From positions 1,860,001-1,924,000 of the forward strand of contig NZ_OX638201.1 of assembly GCF_951805225.1 (NCBI RefSeq): a stretch of 64,000 nt of DNA, in the 5' to 3' direction. The DNA comes from an uncultured Flavobacterium sp. (GTDB lineage: Bacteria > Bacteroidota > Bacteroidia > Flavobacteriales > Flavobacteriaceae). Positions within the stretch are counted from its first letter, which is position 1; each line of letters starts with the position of its first letter. A model generated the notes under the pieces. It ran no database searches. It was not told the origin of the DNA and saw only the letters and a list, made by a program, of their open reading frames with translations. Below are positions 1 to 10,144 of this stretch, piece after piece. The translations under genes were made by a program, and so were the position numbers.

Positions 1-2
1 TA

Positions 3-3000
3 GTCGAAAGTTCGGCTGATACTTTTACAGTTACAGGTACAACTGGAGTAACACTTGCGTCAGGTTCAGGTTTTAATCTTCCTAATGCCGGCGACCAAAT
101 ATTGGCGTATCAGTCTGCAACGGGTCCAAGACCAGCGTCACCTACATTTATTGGAGGTATCCATGCAGATTATAACGCTTCAGATTATGACCCTGTAACA
201 ACATGGAGTAATGCAGCACAAGTAAGTTCATTTGGAGGATCTGAAAGTTCATTACCTCCTGGTTTAACCAACGGTGAAACTTGTATTTCGTTGTTTCCGG
301 CAGGAGTTCCCCCTGAACAAAATAACAGTAAATACATAGGGACTTTAACAGGTACTACTGCTGAATTATTGGCAAAAATTAATAATCCTTCAGCCACATA
401 CTGGTCACATAGTACCGGAAACGTTGATTTAGGAATTACTCCTACTAGTTACCCTACACCTGCAGTATCTACTGTTGTAGTTGCAACTGTTACTACTACA
501 ACAGCTACAAGTGTTAAAGCTGTTTCTGCTGTAATGGGTGGAAATTTAACCGCAGATGGTGGTGACGCAACAGTTCAAAGAGGAATTGTTTGGGCGACAA
601 CTGCAGCTCCAACTGTTGGTGCTGATCATAAAGTTCAAAACGGAACGGGAACAGGAACATTTAGCGCGACAATAACAGGACTTCCTTCTGGAACAACTAT
701 TCATTACAGAGCTTATGCTACAAACAGTGCCGGTACCAGTTATGGTACTGAATTGACATTTAATACAGGTGCAGGTTTAAGTACCTCATCAACTCCACAA
801 GTTGATGTACTTTGTAATGGAGCTTTAACTGGTTCAGCCACTGTTAATGTAACTGGTGGTACGTTAAATTATACCTATTTATGGTCTCCATCTGGAGGAA
901 GCGCAGCAACAGCTTCTAATCTTGCTGCCGGAAACTATACGGTAACTATTACTGATGGTGAAAGCACACAAATTACCAGAGCTTTTACAATAACACAACC
1001 TGCAGTAATTGGAGGAGCAACTTCAACAACTCCAGTAACTTGTTTTGGATTAAATAATGGTACTGCAAATGTTAATGCAACAGGAGGTGTTGGATCATAT
1101 ACTTATGCATGGTCTCCATCTGGAGGTACCGCAGCAACTGCATCTGGACTTGCACCCGGAACTTACAGCGTTACTATTACAGATGGTAATGCTTGTTCAA
1201 GAACTATTTCTGGTGTTATTGTTGGAGGGCCAACAGCCGCTCTGACTGCAACTTCCTCTACAACAGCAGTTTCTTGTTTTGGAGGCGGTAATGGTACAGC
1301 AACTGTTACTCCGGCAGGAGGAACAGGAACGAAAACCTATCTATGGTCAAACGGAGCAACATCTGCTACAGCTACAAATCTTTCAGCCGGAACTTATAGT
1401 GTTACCGTTAAAGATGCAAATTTATGTTCTACAACTGTAACAGGAATCGTTGTAGGAGGACCTACAGCCGCTGTTAGCGGAACTTATGTTACTACACCGG
1501 TTTCTTGTTTTGGAGGAAATAATGGTAGTGCTACAGTTACTGCATCAGGAGGTGTTGGAGGATATACTTACTCATGGTCTCCATCAGGAGGTAGTGCGGC
1601 ATTAGCAAATAATCTTACAGCTGGAACTTACAGCGTTACTATCACAGATAATAATGGCTGTCCAACTACTGTTTCTGGAATTGTAGTAGGCGGACCAGCA
1701 GCAGGACTTACAGCAATTGCAAGTACAACTGCTGTTAGTTGTTTTGGAGCATCTAATGGATCTGCAACAATTACAGTATCTGGAGGTACTCCAAATTATT
1801 CATACTTATGGTCAAACGGAGCTACCGGATCAACAGCATCTGGACTTGTCACTGGAACTTACAGTGTAACAGTTACTGATGCTAATTCATGTAGCCGAAC
1901 TTTCAATAATATTTCAGTAGGAACAGTAACGGCTATAAACCCTACTCCAACGCAAGTAAATGTAAGTTGCAATGGAGGTAATACTGGTTCTGCAACGGTT
2001 ACTCCTACCGGAGGATCGGGAACCTATACTTATCTTTGGACTAATGGCGCGACTTCAGCCACAGCATCAAATTTATTGGCAGGAAATTATTCTGTAACTA
2101 TTACTGATTCTTTTTCTTGTTCAGTAACACAAGCTTTTACTATTACTGAACCAACTGTATTAGTAGCTTCTCAGAATACATTTACTAATCCGAGTTGTAA
2201 TAGTGGAGCAAACGGATCTGCAACAGTTGCAGTTTCGGGAGGAACTACACCTTATACTTATTCATGGTCTCCATCTGGAGGAACTGCAGCTACTGCTTCA
2301 GGTCTTGAGGACGGTACATATACTGTTACCGTTACCGATGCTAAAGGTTGTATAGCAACTCAATCTTTTACACTTGTAGAGCCATCTGCTTTAGCGGTAA
2401 CACCTTCTCATGTTGATATATTATGTAATGGAGCTGCAACTGGTTCAGCCAGTGTAGTTGTATCAGGAGGAACACCTGGTTATACTTACTCATGGTCACC
2501 TACAGGAGGAACTGCAGATACTGCTACAGGTTTAACAGCAGGGACTTATACGGTAACAATTACAGATAGTAAAAGTTGTTCTACTACAGAATCAATTACA
2601 ATAACAGAACCAACAGCATTAACTGCTACAGCAGGGACAACCGTTAATGTAAATTGTAATGGAGATACTACGGGATCTGCTACTGTAAATGTAACAGGCG
2701 GAACTGGTTCTTACTCTTACTCTTGGTCGCCATCTGGTGGTACAGGAGCAACAGCCTCTGGATTAACTGCCGGAAATTATGTTGTAACTGTAACTGATGA
2801 TAATTCTTGTTCAACAACTCAGAGTTTCACTATCAATCAACCTTCATTTGCACTTTCAGCAACTACAGCATCAACTGGAGTTAGTTGTTTTGGTGGGTCT
2901 AATGGAACTGCAAGTGTTACGGTATCAGGAGGAACACCAAATTATTCTTATTCATGGGCACCTTTAGGTGGTTCAACATCAGCTATTTCGGGCAGACCTG

Positions 3001-6000
3001 CCGGAGATTACACTTGTACAATTACTGATTCAAAAGGATGTACATTAACTAAAACTATTACAATTAGTTCTCCTACTCAACTATCTGGTACGATCTCAAA
3101 AGTGGACGTTTCATGTAATGGAGGAACTAATGGATCAGCAACTGTAACTCCAACAGGAGGAGTTGGTTCATATACATATTCATGGTCACCTACAGGAGGT
3201 AATGCTGCGACTGCATCAGGACTTGCTCAAGGAACTTATACTGTCACAATCCAAGATGGAAATACATGTGGCGCAACAGTAAGTGTTACGATAGATGAAC
3301 CTGCACCTTTAACGGCATCAATTACTAAAACTGATGTATTGTGTAACGGTGGCGCAACAGGAACAGCAACCGTAACTCCATTAGGTGGAAATGGTTCTTA
3401 TACATACATTTGGTCACCTTCTGGTGGAACTGCAGCAACGGCAACTGGTTTGACACCTGGAAATTACAGCTGTTTAGTTACCGATGCTAAAGGTTGTTTT
3501 GTATCACAATCAATCACTATTGCTGAACCTGCAATCTTAAGTGCTACAACATCTCAAATAGATGCAACCTGTTCAACAGGTGGTCAGGCAGCTGTAAATG
3601 TTAGTGGCGGTTCAATTCCATATTCTTATTTATGGTCTTCTGGTCAAACATCAGCAATAGTAACGGGATTAGCTGCTGGAAGTCATTCTTGTACAATCAC
3701 AGATGCTAATGGATGTACGCTTACTAAAAACTTTTTTATTAATACAACGAATACTTTAGTTGCTGTTACATCTCAAACTGATGTTTACTGTAATGGTACA
3801 AATACAGGTTCAGCTTCAGTAATTCCATCAGGAGCACCGGGTCCATTTACTTATGTTTGGTCACCGTCTGGCGGAAATAGCGATACTGCAAGCAACCTTA
3901 CAGCTGGAAATTATTCAGTAACAATTACATCTGCAAATGGTTGTTCTATTGTAAAAACCTTTACAATTACTGAACCTTCTGCTTTAGCAGTTACACCATC
4001 TCAAGTTGATATTTTATGTCACGGAGGAACTACAGGATCTGCATCTGTAGCTGTTACTGGCGGAGCTGGTTCTTATACTTATGCATGGTCACCTTCTGGC
4101 GGAACTGCAGATACAGCAACCGGACTTACTGCCGGAACTTATACTGTAACGATTACAGATGGCAATTTATGTCAAATAACTCAATCATTTACAATTACAG
4201 AACCTAATGCTTTTACTGCAACAATTGCTCCAACAAATGTTAGCTGTAATGGAGGAACTAACGGATCTGCAACTGTAACTGCAACCGGAGGAACTGGTGC
4301 ATATACCTATTCATGGTCTCCAACTGGTGGAACTGCTGCAACAGCTTCAGGGCTTACTGCAGGAACTTATACAGTAACTGTAACAGATGCTAATAGTTGT
4401 ACAACAACTGAAAGCGTTACAATAACTCAACCAAGCCCATTAGTTGCTTCTAATGGAGGTCAGACAGATGTTACTTGCAACGGTCTTAATAACGGATCTG
4501 CAACTGTAACTGCAACTGGAGGATCTGGTTCATATACTTATTCATGGTCACCTTCTGGTGGAACTGCTGCAACTGCAACTGGACTTAGTCCGGGAACTTA
4601 TACTGTAACAGTTACTGATGGAAACAGCTGTACTGAAACACAAAGTTTTATTATTGTAGAACCAAATGTTTTAACAGCTTCGGCAGCAGGTCAAACGGAT
4701 GTTTCTTGTAATGGAGGAACTACAGGATCTGCAACTGTAATTGCAGCTGGTGGATCTGGTACATACACATATTCATGGGCACCTTCTGGTGGAACTGCTG
4801 ACACAGCAACAGGACTTGCTGCAGGAACTTATACAGTAACTGTAACAGATACTAACAATTGTACTGCAACACAAAGTTTTACAATCACAGAACCAAATGC
4901 ACTTACAGTAATAATTGCTCCAACAAATGTTAGCTGTAATAGTGGAACAAACGGATCTGCAACTGCAACTGTAACTGGAGGAACTGGTTTATACACTTAT
5001 TCATGGACGCCAACTGGCGGAAATGCAGCGACTGCATCAGGTCTTGCTGCAGGAACTTATACAGTAACTGTAACAGATGCTAATAACTGTACTACAACTC
5101 AAAGCGTTACGATAACTGAACCAAATGCATTAGTTGCTTCTGTAGGAAGTCAAACTGATGTTACTTGCAACGGTCTTAACAATGGATCTGCAACTGTAAA
5201 TGTAACTGGAGGAACTGGTACTTATACCTATTCTTGGTCACCTACTGGTGGAACTGCTGCAACTGCAACTGGACTTAGTCCGGGAACTTACACTGTAACA
5301 GTTACTGACGGAAATAGCTGTACTGCAACACAAAGTTTTACAATTGTAGAACCAACTGTTTTAACAGCTTCGGCAGCAGGTCAAACGGAAGTTTCTTGTA
5401 ATGGAGGAACTACAGGATCTGCAACTGTAACTGCAACTGGAGGAACAGGAACTTATACTTATTCATGGTCTCCGTCAGGCGGAAATGCTGCAACAGCTTC
5501 TGGACTTAGTGCAGGAACTTATACAGCAACCGTAACAGACGCAAACAATTGTACTTCTACACAAATTTTTACAATTACAGAACCTAATGCACTTACAGCA
5601 TCAATTGCTCCAACAAATGTTAGCTGTAATAGTGGAACAAACGGATCTGCAACTGCAACTGTAACTGGAGGAACTGGTTTATACACTTATTCATGGTCAC
5701 CTTCTGGTGGAACTGCTGCAACTGCAACAGGACTTAGCGCAGGAACTTATGTAGTAACTGTAACAGATGCTAATAGCTGTACTACAACTCAAAGCGTTAC
5801 TATAACTCAACCAGCTGCTTTAATTGCTTCTGCATTAGGTCAAACCGATGTTACTTGCAACGGTCTTAATAATGGATCTGCAACCGTAAATGCAACTGGC
5901 GGAACTGGAACTTATACATATTCATGGTCTCCATCAGGTGGAACTGCTGCAACTGCAACTGGACTTAGTCCGGGAACTTATATTGCAACAGTAACAGATG

Positions 6001-8711
6001 CAAATAATTGTACAGCAACACAAAGTTTTACAATTACAGAACCAACTCCATTAACGGCTTCAGCAACAAATAAAACAGATGTTACTTGTAATGGACTTAA
6101 CAATGGATCTGCAACTGTAACTGCAGCTGGCGGAACTGGAACTTACACATACGCATGGGCACCTTCTGGTGGAACTGCTGCAACTGCAACAGGTCTTAGT
6201 CCTGGAACTTATACAGTAACTGTAACAGATGCAAACAATTGTGTTGCAACACAAAGTTTTACAATTGCGCAACCAGCTGTACTAACAGCTTCAGCAGTAG
6301 GTCAAACAGATGTTACTTGTAACGGACTTAGCAATGCATCTGCAACTGTAACTGCAACTGGAGGAACAGGAACTTATACATACTCTTGGTCTCCATCTGG
6401 TGGAACTGCTGCAACAGCAACAGGACTTGCCGCAGGAACTTATATAGCAACTGTAACAGATGCTAACAACTGTACTGCAACACAAAGTTTTACAATTACA
6501 GAACCTAATGCAATTACTGCGACAATTACACCAACAAATGTAAATTGTCACGGAGGAGCTACAGGATCTGCAACAGTAACAGCAATTGGAGGAACTGGTA
6601 CTTATACTTATTCATGGGCACCTTCTGGCGGAACTGCTGCAACAGCAACAGGACTTAGTGCAGGAACTTATACAGTAACTGTAACAGATGCTAATAGCTG
6701 TACTACAACTCAAAGCGTTACGATAACTGAACCAAGCTTAATAGTTGCTTCTATTACAGTTGACGCAAATGCTTCTTGCAATGGCGCAACTAACGGATCT
6801 GCAACTGTAACTGCAACCGGAGGAACTGGTGCATATACTTATGCATGGGCACCTATTGGAGGAACTGCTGCAACAGCAACAGGACTTGGCGCAGGAAATT
6901 ATACTGTAACAGTAACCGATGCTAATGGATGTATCGCAACTCAAAGTATTATAATTACTGAACCATCTATCTTGACTGCGGCAACTACACAAACAGATGT
7001 AACTTGTCTTGGAGCAGCAGATGGATCTGCAACTGTAACTGCAACTGGAGGAACAGGTTTATATACTTACGCATGGTCACCTTCTGGTGGAACTGCTGCA
7101 ACTGCAACAGGTCTTAGCGCAGGAAATTATACTGTAACTATTACAGATGCAAACGGATGTTCAGTGACAAAAGCACTAAGCATAATAACAATTCCTGATG
7201 TAACAGCTCCGGTACCTAATTTGGCAACATTGCCTGCGATTAATGCTAGTTGTTCAATTACTGCAGCTCAGATTCCTGTTCCAACAGCAACTGACAACTG
7301 TGCAGGAATAATTAATGGAACTACAACAGATCCTTTAAATTATACAACTGTTGGTGCTCACGTAATTACATGGAGCTATAATGACGGACACGGAAATATT
7401 TCAACTCAAAATCAAACAGTTAATGTAACAGCATCTCCTTTAGATCTTGTAACATTTATCGATACAGAGTTTACTTATAACGGAAGTCTTAATACTATAC
7501 AAGTAGGAAATCTTCCTGCAGGAGCAACAGTAACTTATGCAATAACTCCTTCAACAGGAACGCCAAATGGAGCAATAAATGCAGGTGATTACAGCATAAC
7601 AGCTACAGTAACACCATCTGCAAGTACGCCAAATTGTACTCCTGTAACTCTAACTGCGCAGCTTACAATTAAAAAAGCAGCACAACAGATTACTTTTGGA
7701 GCTATACCAGTTAAAATTCTTGGAGCAATTAACACCTTCAATTTAGCTGCAATTGCCAATTCAGGATTAGCAATACGTTACTCATTTACATCTCCTACTG
7801 CCCTGCCGGCTGCAAATGTTTCTGCAACTACAGGTTTAGTAAATTTGTTAAGAGCAGGTTCAATATCAATTACTGCACATCAGGATGGTGATAACAATTA
7901 TTTACCAGCTCCAGACGTTACTCAACTTCTTGTGATCAAGAATAATGATGTATCAATTGCAAAAATTACTATTGGAAGCCAAACATTCCTTACTCCAGGT
8001 AATAATATTAAATACGTAATGGCATGTGATGAAAACAATCCAAGTGTTTCTATTGTAAATGAAACAAATGCGATTATTACTCCATCTGCTAACTTTAATA
8101 TCAGTACTCCAAAACCGGGAATTTATACGCAAAACGTAACAGTTACTTCTGAAGATGGAAGTGTAAGTAATACTTATACAATCACTGTAGAAAAACCATT
8201 TGGATTCTTTGATATCGTTCGTCAAAAATTCAATAACGTACTTCTTGTAAATAACAATCCATTAACTAATGGAGGTTACGAATTTGTATCGTACGAATGG
8301 TTTAAAAACGGTCAGCCAATTGGAACAGGTCAGTATTATTCAGCAGGAAATGCTTTAGGAACAACATTAGATCCAACAGCAGATTACAGCGTAAAAATGA
8401 CTACAAAAGATGGAAAAGTACTTCAGACTTGTAACAGTAAAATTACACTGGCAAAAACAGCAGAAGCGAAACTTTATCCAAATCCAATTCAGACTGGAAA
8501 AACAATTACTGTTGAAGCAGATTTCCCTGTAGAAGAATTAGCAAACATGCAAATTAGTCTATATTCTGTATCAGGTCAATTGATCAAAACGGTTAAATCG
8601 TCTTCAATACAAACTGAGATACAATTACCAGAAGCAGAAACAAGTATGTATATCGTAGTTGTTGAAACTGGTAATATCAAGAAAACACTAAAAGTAATTG
8701 TAAATAAATAA
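3..8711 (+). CDS. Giant SprB-repeat surface protein with T9SS type A sorting tail (5' truncated)
   Basis: The reading frame is open from base 3, so the start lies upstream of the window. The first in-window start-like codon (TTG at 102) sits inside a domain and is not a real start. The visible part has about 2,900 residues. In order it shows a fragment of an N-terminal domain (to about base 460), a fibronectin-III-like segment (about 470-780), 28 tandem SprB-type repeats (782-7196), a HYR-like domain with the motif ATDNCAG, an MBG/Big-like segment, and a C-terminal T9SS type A tail beginning KLYPNP and ending LKVIVNK. Each SprB unit is about 76 residues and most keep two Cys. Export through the outer membrane by T9SS and surface anchoring follow from the tail. 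An adhesin role is inferred from SprB, the Flavobacterium johnsoniae gliding adhesin. SprB itself, as I recall, uses a type B tail, so this is not simply sprB. Confidence 0.93.
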   Translation, partial: VESSADTFTVTGTTGVTLASGSGFNLPNAGDQILAYQSATGPRPASPTFIGGIHADYNASDYDPVTTWSNAAQVSSFGGSESSLPPGLTNGETCISLFPAGVPPEQNNSKYIGTLTGTTAELLAKINNPSATYWSHSTGNVDLGITPTSYPTPAVSTVVVATVTTTTATSVKAVSAVMGGNLTADGGDATVQRGIVWATTAAPTVGADHKVQNGTGTGTFSATITGLPSGTTIHYRAYATNSAGTSYGTELTFNTGAGLSTSSTPQVDVLCNGALTGSATVNVTGGTLNYTYLWSPSGGSAATASNLAAGNYTVTITDGESTQITRAFTITQPAVIGGATSTTPVTCFGLNNGTANVNATGGVGSYTYAWSPSGGTAATASGLAPGTYSVTITDGNACSRTISGVIVGGPTAALTATSSTTAVSCFGGGNGTATVTPAGGTGTKTYLWSNGATSATATNLSAGTYSVTVKDANLCSTTVTGIVVGGPTAAVSGTYVTTPVSCFGGNNGSATVTASGGVGGYTYSWSPSGGSAALANNLTAGTYSVTITDNNGCPTTVSGIVVGGPAAGLTAIASTTAVSCFGASNGSATITVSGGTPNYSYLWSNGATGSTASGLVTGTYSVTVTDANSCSRTFNNISVGTVTAINPTPTQVNVSCNGGNTGSATVTPTGGSGTYTYLWTNGATSATASNLLAGNYSVTITDSFSCSVTQAFTITEPTVLVASQNTFTNPSCNSGANGSATVAVSGGTTPYTYSWSPSGGTAATASGLEDGTYTVTVTDAKGCIATQSFTLVEPSALAVTPSHVDILCNGAATGSASVVVSGGTPGYTYSWSPTGGTADTATGLTAGTYTVTITDSKSCSTTESITITEPTALTATAGTTVNVNCNGDTTGSATVNVTGGTGSYSYSWSPSGGTGATASGLTAGNYVVTVTDDNSCSTTQSFTINQPSFALSATTASTGVSCFGGSNGTASVTVSGGTPNYSYSWAPLGGSTSAISGRPAGDYTCTITDSKGCTLTKTITISSPTQLSGTISKVDVSCNGGTNGSATVTPTGGVGSYTYSWSPTGGNAATASGLAQGTYTVTIQDGNTCGATVSVTIDEPAPLTASITKTDVLCNGGATGTATVTPLGGNGSYTYIWSPSGGTAATATGLTPGNYSCLVTDAKGCFVSQSITIAEPAILSATTSQIDATCSTGGQAAVNVSGGSIPYSYLWSSGQTSAIVTGLAAGSHSCTITDANGCTLTKNFFINTTNTLVAVTSQTDVYCNGTNTGSASVIPSGAPGPFTYVWSPSGGNSDTASNLTAGNYSVTITSANGCSIVKTFTITEPSALAVTPSQVDILCHGGTTGSASVAVTGGAGSYTYAWSPSGGTADTATGLTAGTYTVTITDGNLCQITQSFTITEPNAFTATIAPTNVSCNGGTNGSATVTATGGTGAYTYSWSPTGGTAATASGLTAGTYTVTVTDANSCTTTESVTITQPSPLVASNGGQTDVTCNGLNNGSATVTATGGSGSYTYSWSPSGGTAATATGLSPGTYTVTVTDGNSCTETQSFIIVEPNVLTASAAGQTDVSCNGGTTGSATVIAAGGSGTYTYSWAPSGGTADTATGLAAGTYTVTVTDTNNCTATQSFTITEPNALTVIIAPTNVSCNSGTNGSATATVTGGTGLYTYSWTPTGGNAATASGLAAGTYTVTVTDANNCTTTQSVTITEPNALVASVGSQTDVTCNGLNNGSATVNVTGGTGTYTYSWSPTGGTAATATGLSPGTYTVTVTDGNSCTATQSFTIVEPTVLTASAAGQTEVSCNGGTTGSATVTATGGTGTYTYSWSPSGGNAATASGLSAGTYTATVTDANNCTSTQIFTITEPNALTASIAPTNVSCNSGTNGSATATVTGGTGLYTYSWSPSGGTAATATGLSAGTYVVTVTDANSCTTTQSVTITQPAALIASALGQTDVTCNGLNNGSATVNATGGTGTYTYSWSPSGGTAATATGLSPGTYIATVTDANNCTATQSFTITEPTPLTASATNKTDVTCNGLNNGSATVTAAGGTGTYTYAWAPSGGTAATATGLSPGTYTVTVTDANNCVATQSFTIAQPAVLTASAVGQTDVTCNGLSNASATVTATGGTGTYTYSWSPSGGTAATATGLAAGTYIATVTDANNCTATQSFTITEPNAITATITPTNVNCHGGATGSATVTAIGGTGTYTYSWAPSGGTAATATGLSAGTYTVTVTDANSCTTTQSVTITEPSLIVASITVDANASCNGATNGSATVTATGGTGAYTYAWAPIGGTAATATGLGAGNYTVTVTDANGCIATQSIIITEPSILTAATTQTDVTCLGAADGSATVTATGGTGLYTYAWSPSGGTAATATGLSAGNYTVTITDANGCSVTKALSIITIPDVTAPVPNLATLPAINASCSITAAQIPVPTATDNCAGIINGTTTDPLNYTTVGAHVITWSYNDGHGNISTQNQTVNVTASPLDLVTFIDTEFTYNGSLNTIQVGNLPAGATVTYAITPSTGTPNGAINAGDYSITATVTPSASTPNCTPVTLTAQLTIKKAAQQITFGAIPVKILGAINTFNLAAIANSGLAIRYSFTSPTALPAANVSATTGLVNLLRAGSISITAHQDGDNNYLPAPDVTQLLVIKNNDVSIAKITIGSQTFLTPGNNIKYVMACDENNPSVSIVNETNAIITPSANFNISTPKPGIYTQNVTVTSEDGSVSNTYTITVEKPFGFFDIVRQKFNNVLLVNNNPLTNGGYEFVSYEWFKNGQPIGTGQYYSAGNALGTTLDPTADYSVKMTTKDGKVLQTCNSKITLAKTAEAKLYPNPIQTGKTITVEADFPVEELANMQISLYSVSGQLIKTVKSSSIQTEIQLPEAETSMYIVVVETGNIKKTLKVIVNK
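782..7196 (+). repeat. 28 tandem SprB-type repeats (about 229 bp each)
   Basis: I counted 28 units by the recurring core G-x-Y-T-Y-x-W-S-P-S-G-G, followed by G-T-Y-x-V-T-V-T-D and the linker I-T-E-P. The average spacing is about 229 bp (76 codons). Most units have one Cys near the start (CNG or CFG) and one after the VTD strand. Units 1-15 differ from one another; units 16-28 are much more alike. Confidence 0.9.
4224..6293 (+). repeat. 690-bp higher-order repeat made of three SprB units
   Basis: The segment starting attgctccaacaaatgttag recurs at 4224, 4914 and 5604, exactly 690 bp apart. The segment ttacttgcaacggtctta recurs at 4471, 5161 and 5851, also 690 bp apart. 690 bp is 230 codons, or three SprB units. 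The array therefore grew by duplicating three-unit blocks. The third block diverges in its last unit, which is of the second type rather than the third. Confidence 0.85.
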
Positions 8712-8762
8712 TATCTGTCAGTGCTATTCATTCAATAGCACTGACATAAAAAACAATTAAAG

Positions 8763-9611
8763 ATGAAAAAATATATAAACTATATAACATCAACATTGAT
8801 GATTACGGTACTTTTAGGAACATCTCTAAAAAGTAATGCTCAGGATAAAAAACAAGAACTATCAATTTCTGTAGCAGGTCCATTTTCATTTCTGAAGTAT
8901 CCTAGCGCAGGACAAGTAGTCCCTGGAAACGGAATCAGTGCCGGACTTCGCTATTCGTATTATTTAAACGAAGGCATAAGTATTGGTATTGGTGCAGAAT
9001 ATCAAACGTATCGTTCTGATGTAAAATTCGCGTATTTAGCAGGGCAATATACAACTACTGATGCCGAAAATGAATCATTTCAATTCAGATATAAAGCAAC
9101 TCAATTAAGAGAGAAGCAAAATTTAGGATATGTGAATGTTCCAATTACGATTCAATATGAGAATCCGGGACCAACAAAATTGTATGTAGCTGCCGGTGTT
9201 AAAGTAGGATTCGCAGTAAGCGGAAACTACGAAACAAAAATGCACAATCTTACTACAAGCGGTTATTATCCACAATACAATGTTGAATTGTTTGGACCGA
9301 CATTTGCAGGATTTGCAAGTACAGATGACGTTAAGGTAAGTAAGCAAGATGTTACTACTAAGACCTCTTATTCTGCTACTTTTGAAACAGGTCTAAAACA
9401 AAAAGTTGGAGACAGAAGTGCAATTTACATCGGACTTTATCTGGACTATGGATTAAATGACATAATAGATAAAAACAACAATAAAAATCTAGTCGAATAT
9501 AATCCTGCATTGCCAGTACAACTGCACTACAACAGTTCACTTAATACCCAATTCACAAATAATATCAGATTGGTTTCATACGGACTTAAATTGAGATATG
9601 CCTTGAGATAA
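8763..9611 (+). CDS. Outer-membrane beta-barrel protein
   Basis: The 282-residue protein starts with a signal peptide (MKKYINYITSTLMITVLLGT, cleavage probably after SNAQ near residue 27). Alternating amphipathic strands follow, ending in GLKLRYALR, as in PorT/OmpA-like small barrels of Bacteroidota. It starts 51 bp after the SprB-repeat gene on the same strand and before a terminator, so the two are probably co-transcribed. Surface adhesins of this phylum are often paired with a barrel or PorP/SprF-like partner. This protein does not look like PorP/SprF by eye, so a partner role is only inferred from position. Confidence 0.75.
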   Translation: MKKYINYITSTLMITVLLGTSLKSNAQDKKQELSISVAGPFSFLKYPSAGQVVPGNGISAGLRYSYYLNEGISIGIGAEYQTYRSDVKFAYLAGQYTTTDAENESFQFRYKATQLREKQNLGYVNVPITIQYENPGPTKLYVAAGVKVGFAVSGNYETKMHNLTTSGYYPQYNVELFGPTFAGFASTDDVKVSKQDVTTKTSYSATFETGLKQKVGDRSAIYIGLYLDYGLNDIIDKNNNKNLVEYNPALPVQLHYNSSLNTQFTNNIRLVSYGLKLRYALR

Positions 9612-9654
9612 GTTTTTACAATTTAGATAATCTTTCCATAAAATGGGAAAAATT

Positions 9655-9691
9655 AAAAGCCGATTTTCTTAACGAAAATCGGCTTTTTTAT
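9655..9691 (+). terminator. Rho-independent terminator after the adhesin/barrel genes
   Basis: A perfect stem (aaaagccgattttc pairing with gaaaatcggctttt) with a 5-base loop is followed by a T run. It lies 44 bp after the stop codon of the barrel gene. Confidence 0.85.
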
Positions 9692-9713
9692 TAATATATA
9701 ATCCTCCACAATT

Positions 9714-9872
9714 TGTGTCGCTAGACACTAAATATTGGTAGAAAAAAATATGCGCAGAAATGATTTAGCGTGCCGTAGGTACGCAACAAAATAATAACAA
9801 TTATGTACCTAAAGGCACGCCAACGAACAATGAGCCTATAGTTATTACCACCATTTTGTACCTAAAGGCACA
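9714..9872. repeat. Intergenic repeat with gtgccgtaggtacgc motif
   Basis: The 9714-9790 part (ctagacacta, then ttggta, then agcgtgccgtaggtacgcaac) matches the right half of the element at 29227-29420. Complementary short arms (tgtacctaaaggcac) follow at about 9808 and 9855. It belongs to a dispersed family of flavobacterial intergenic palindromes. No coding potential is seen. Confidence 0.7.
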
Positions 9873-10139
9873 TCTTTTTTTAATACAAATTTTAAAACAC
9901 AAAGTTAGCAAAGCTATAATCGATAAAGCTTTGCGAACTTTGTGTTTATTAAGCGCAATCTAAAAAAAGACCTTTGCTATCTTTGCGGTAAAAAAACTAC
10001 CAATATTTTGTACCTAAAGGCAAATATCTTTTTCTTTAAAACACAAAATTCGCAAAGCTATAATTGATAAAGCTTTGCGAACTTTGTGTTTATTAAGCGC
10101 AATCCAAGAAAAAGACCTTTGCTATCTTTGCGGTTAAAA
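9854..10139. repeat. Tandem duplication of a ~150-bp palindromic element
   Basis: Two copies with a period of about 152 bp each run from ttttgtacctaaaggca through a palindrome (aaagctataat, then gataaagctttgcgaacttt) to cctttgctatctttgcggt. The second copy ends at the 3' end of the MgtC-like gene. This explains most of the 533-bp gap before that gene, and no other gene is seen there. Confidence 0.75.
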
Positions 10140-10144
10140 AAAAA

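Noticed and set aside
6060..6992. Cys- and Ser-rich open frames on the minus strand inside the SprB array
   Set aside because: They are the reverse reading of the repeats: the repeated codons leave several frames open. Their composition simply mirrors Ala/Thr/Gly codons of the sense gene.
3..8711. Calling the giant gene sprB
   Set aside because: It shares the repeat type, but the tail looks type A and the N-terminus is outside the window, so orthology is not supported.
9714..10139. CRISPR-like array
   Set aside because: There are only two long copies with a palindromic core, no short unique spacers and no cas genes.
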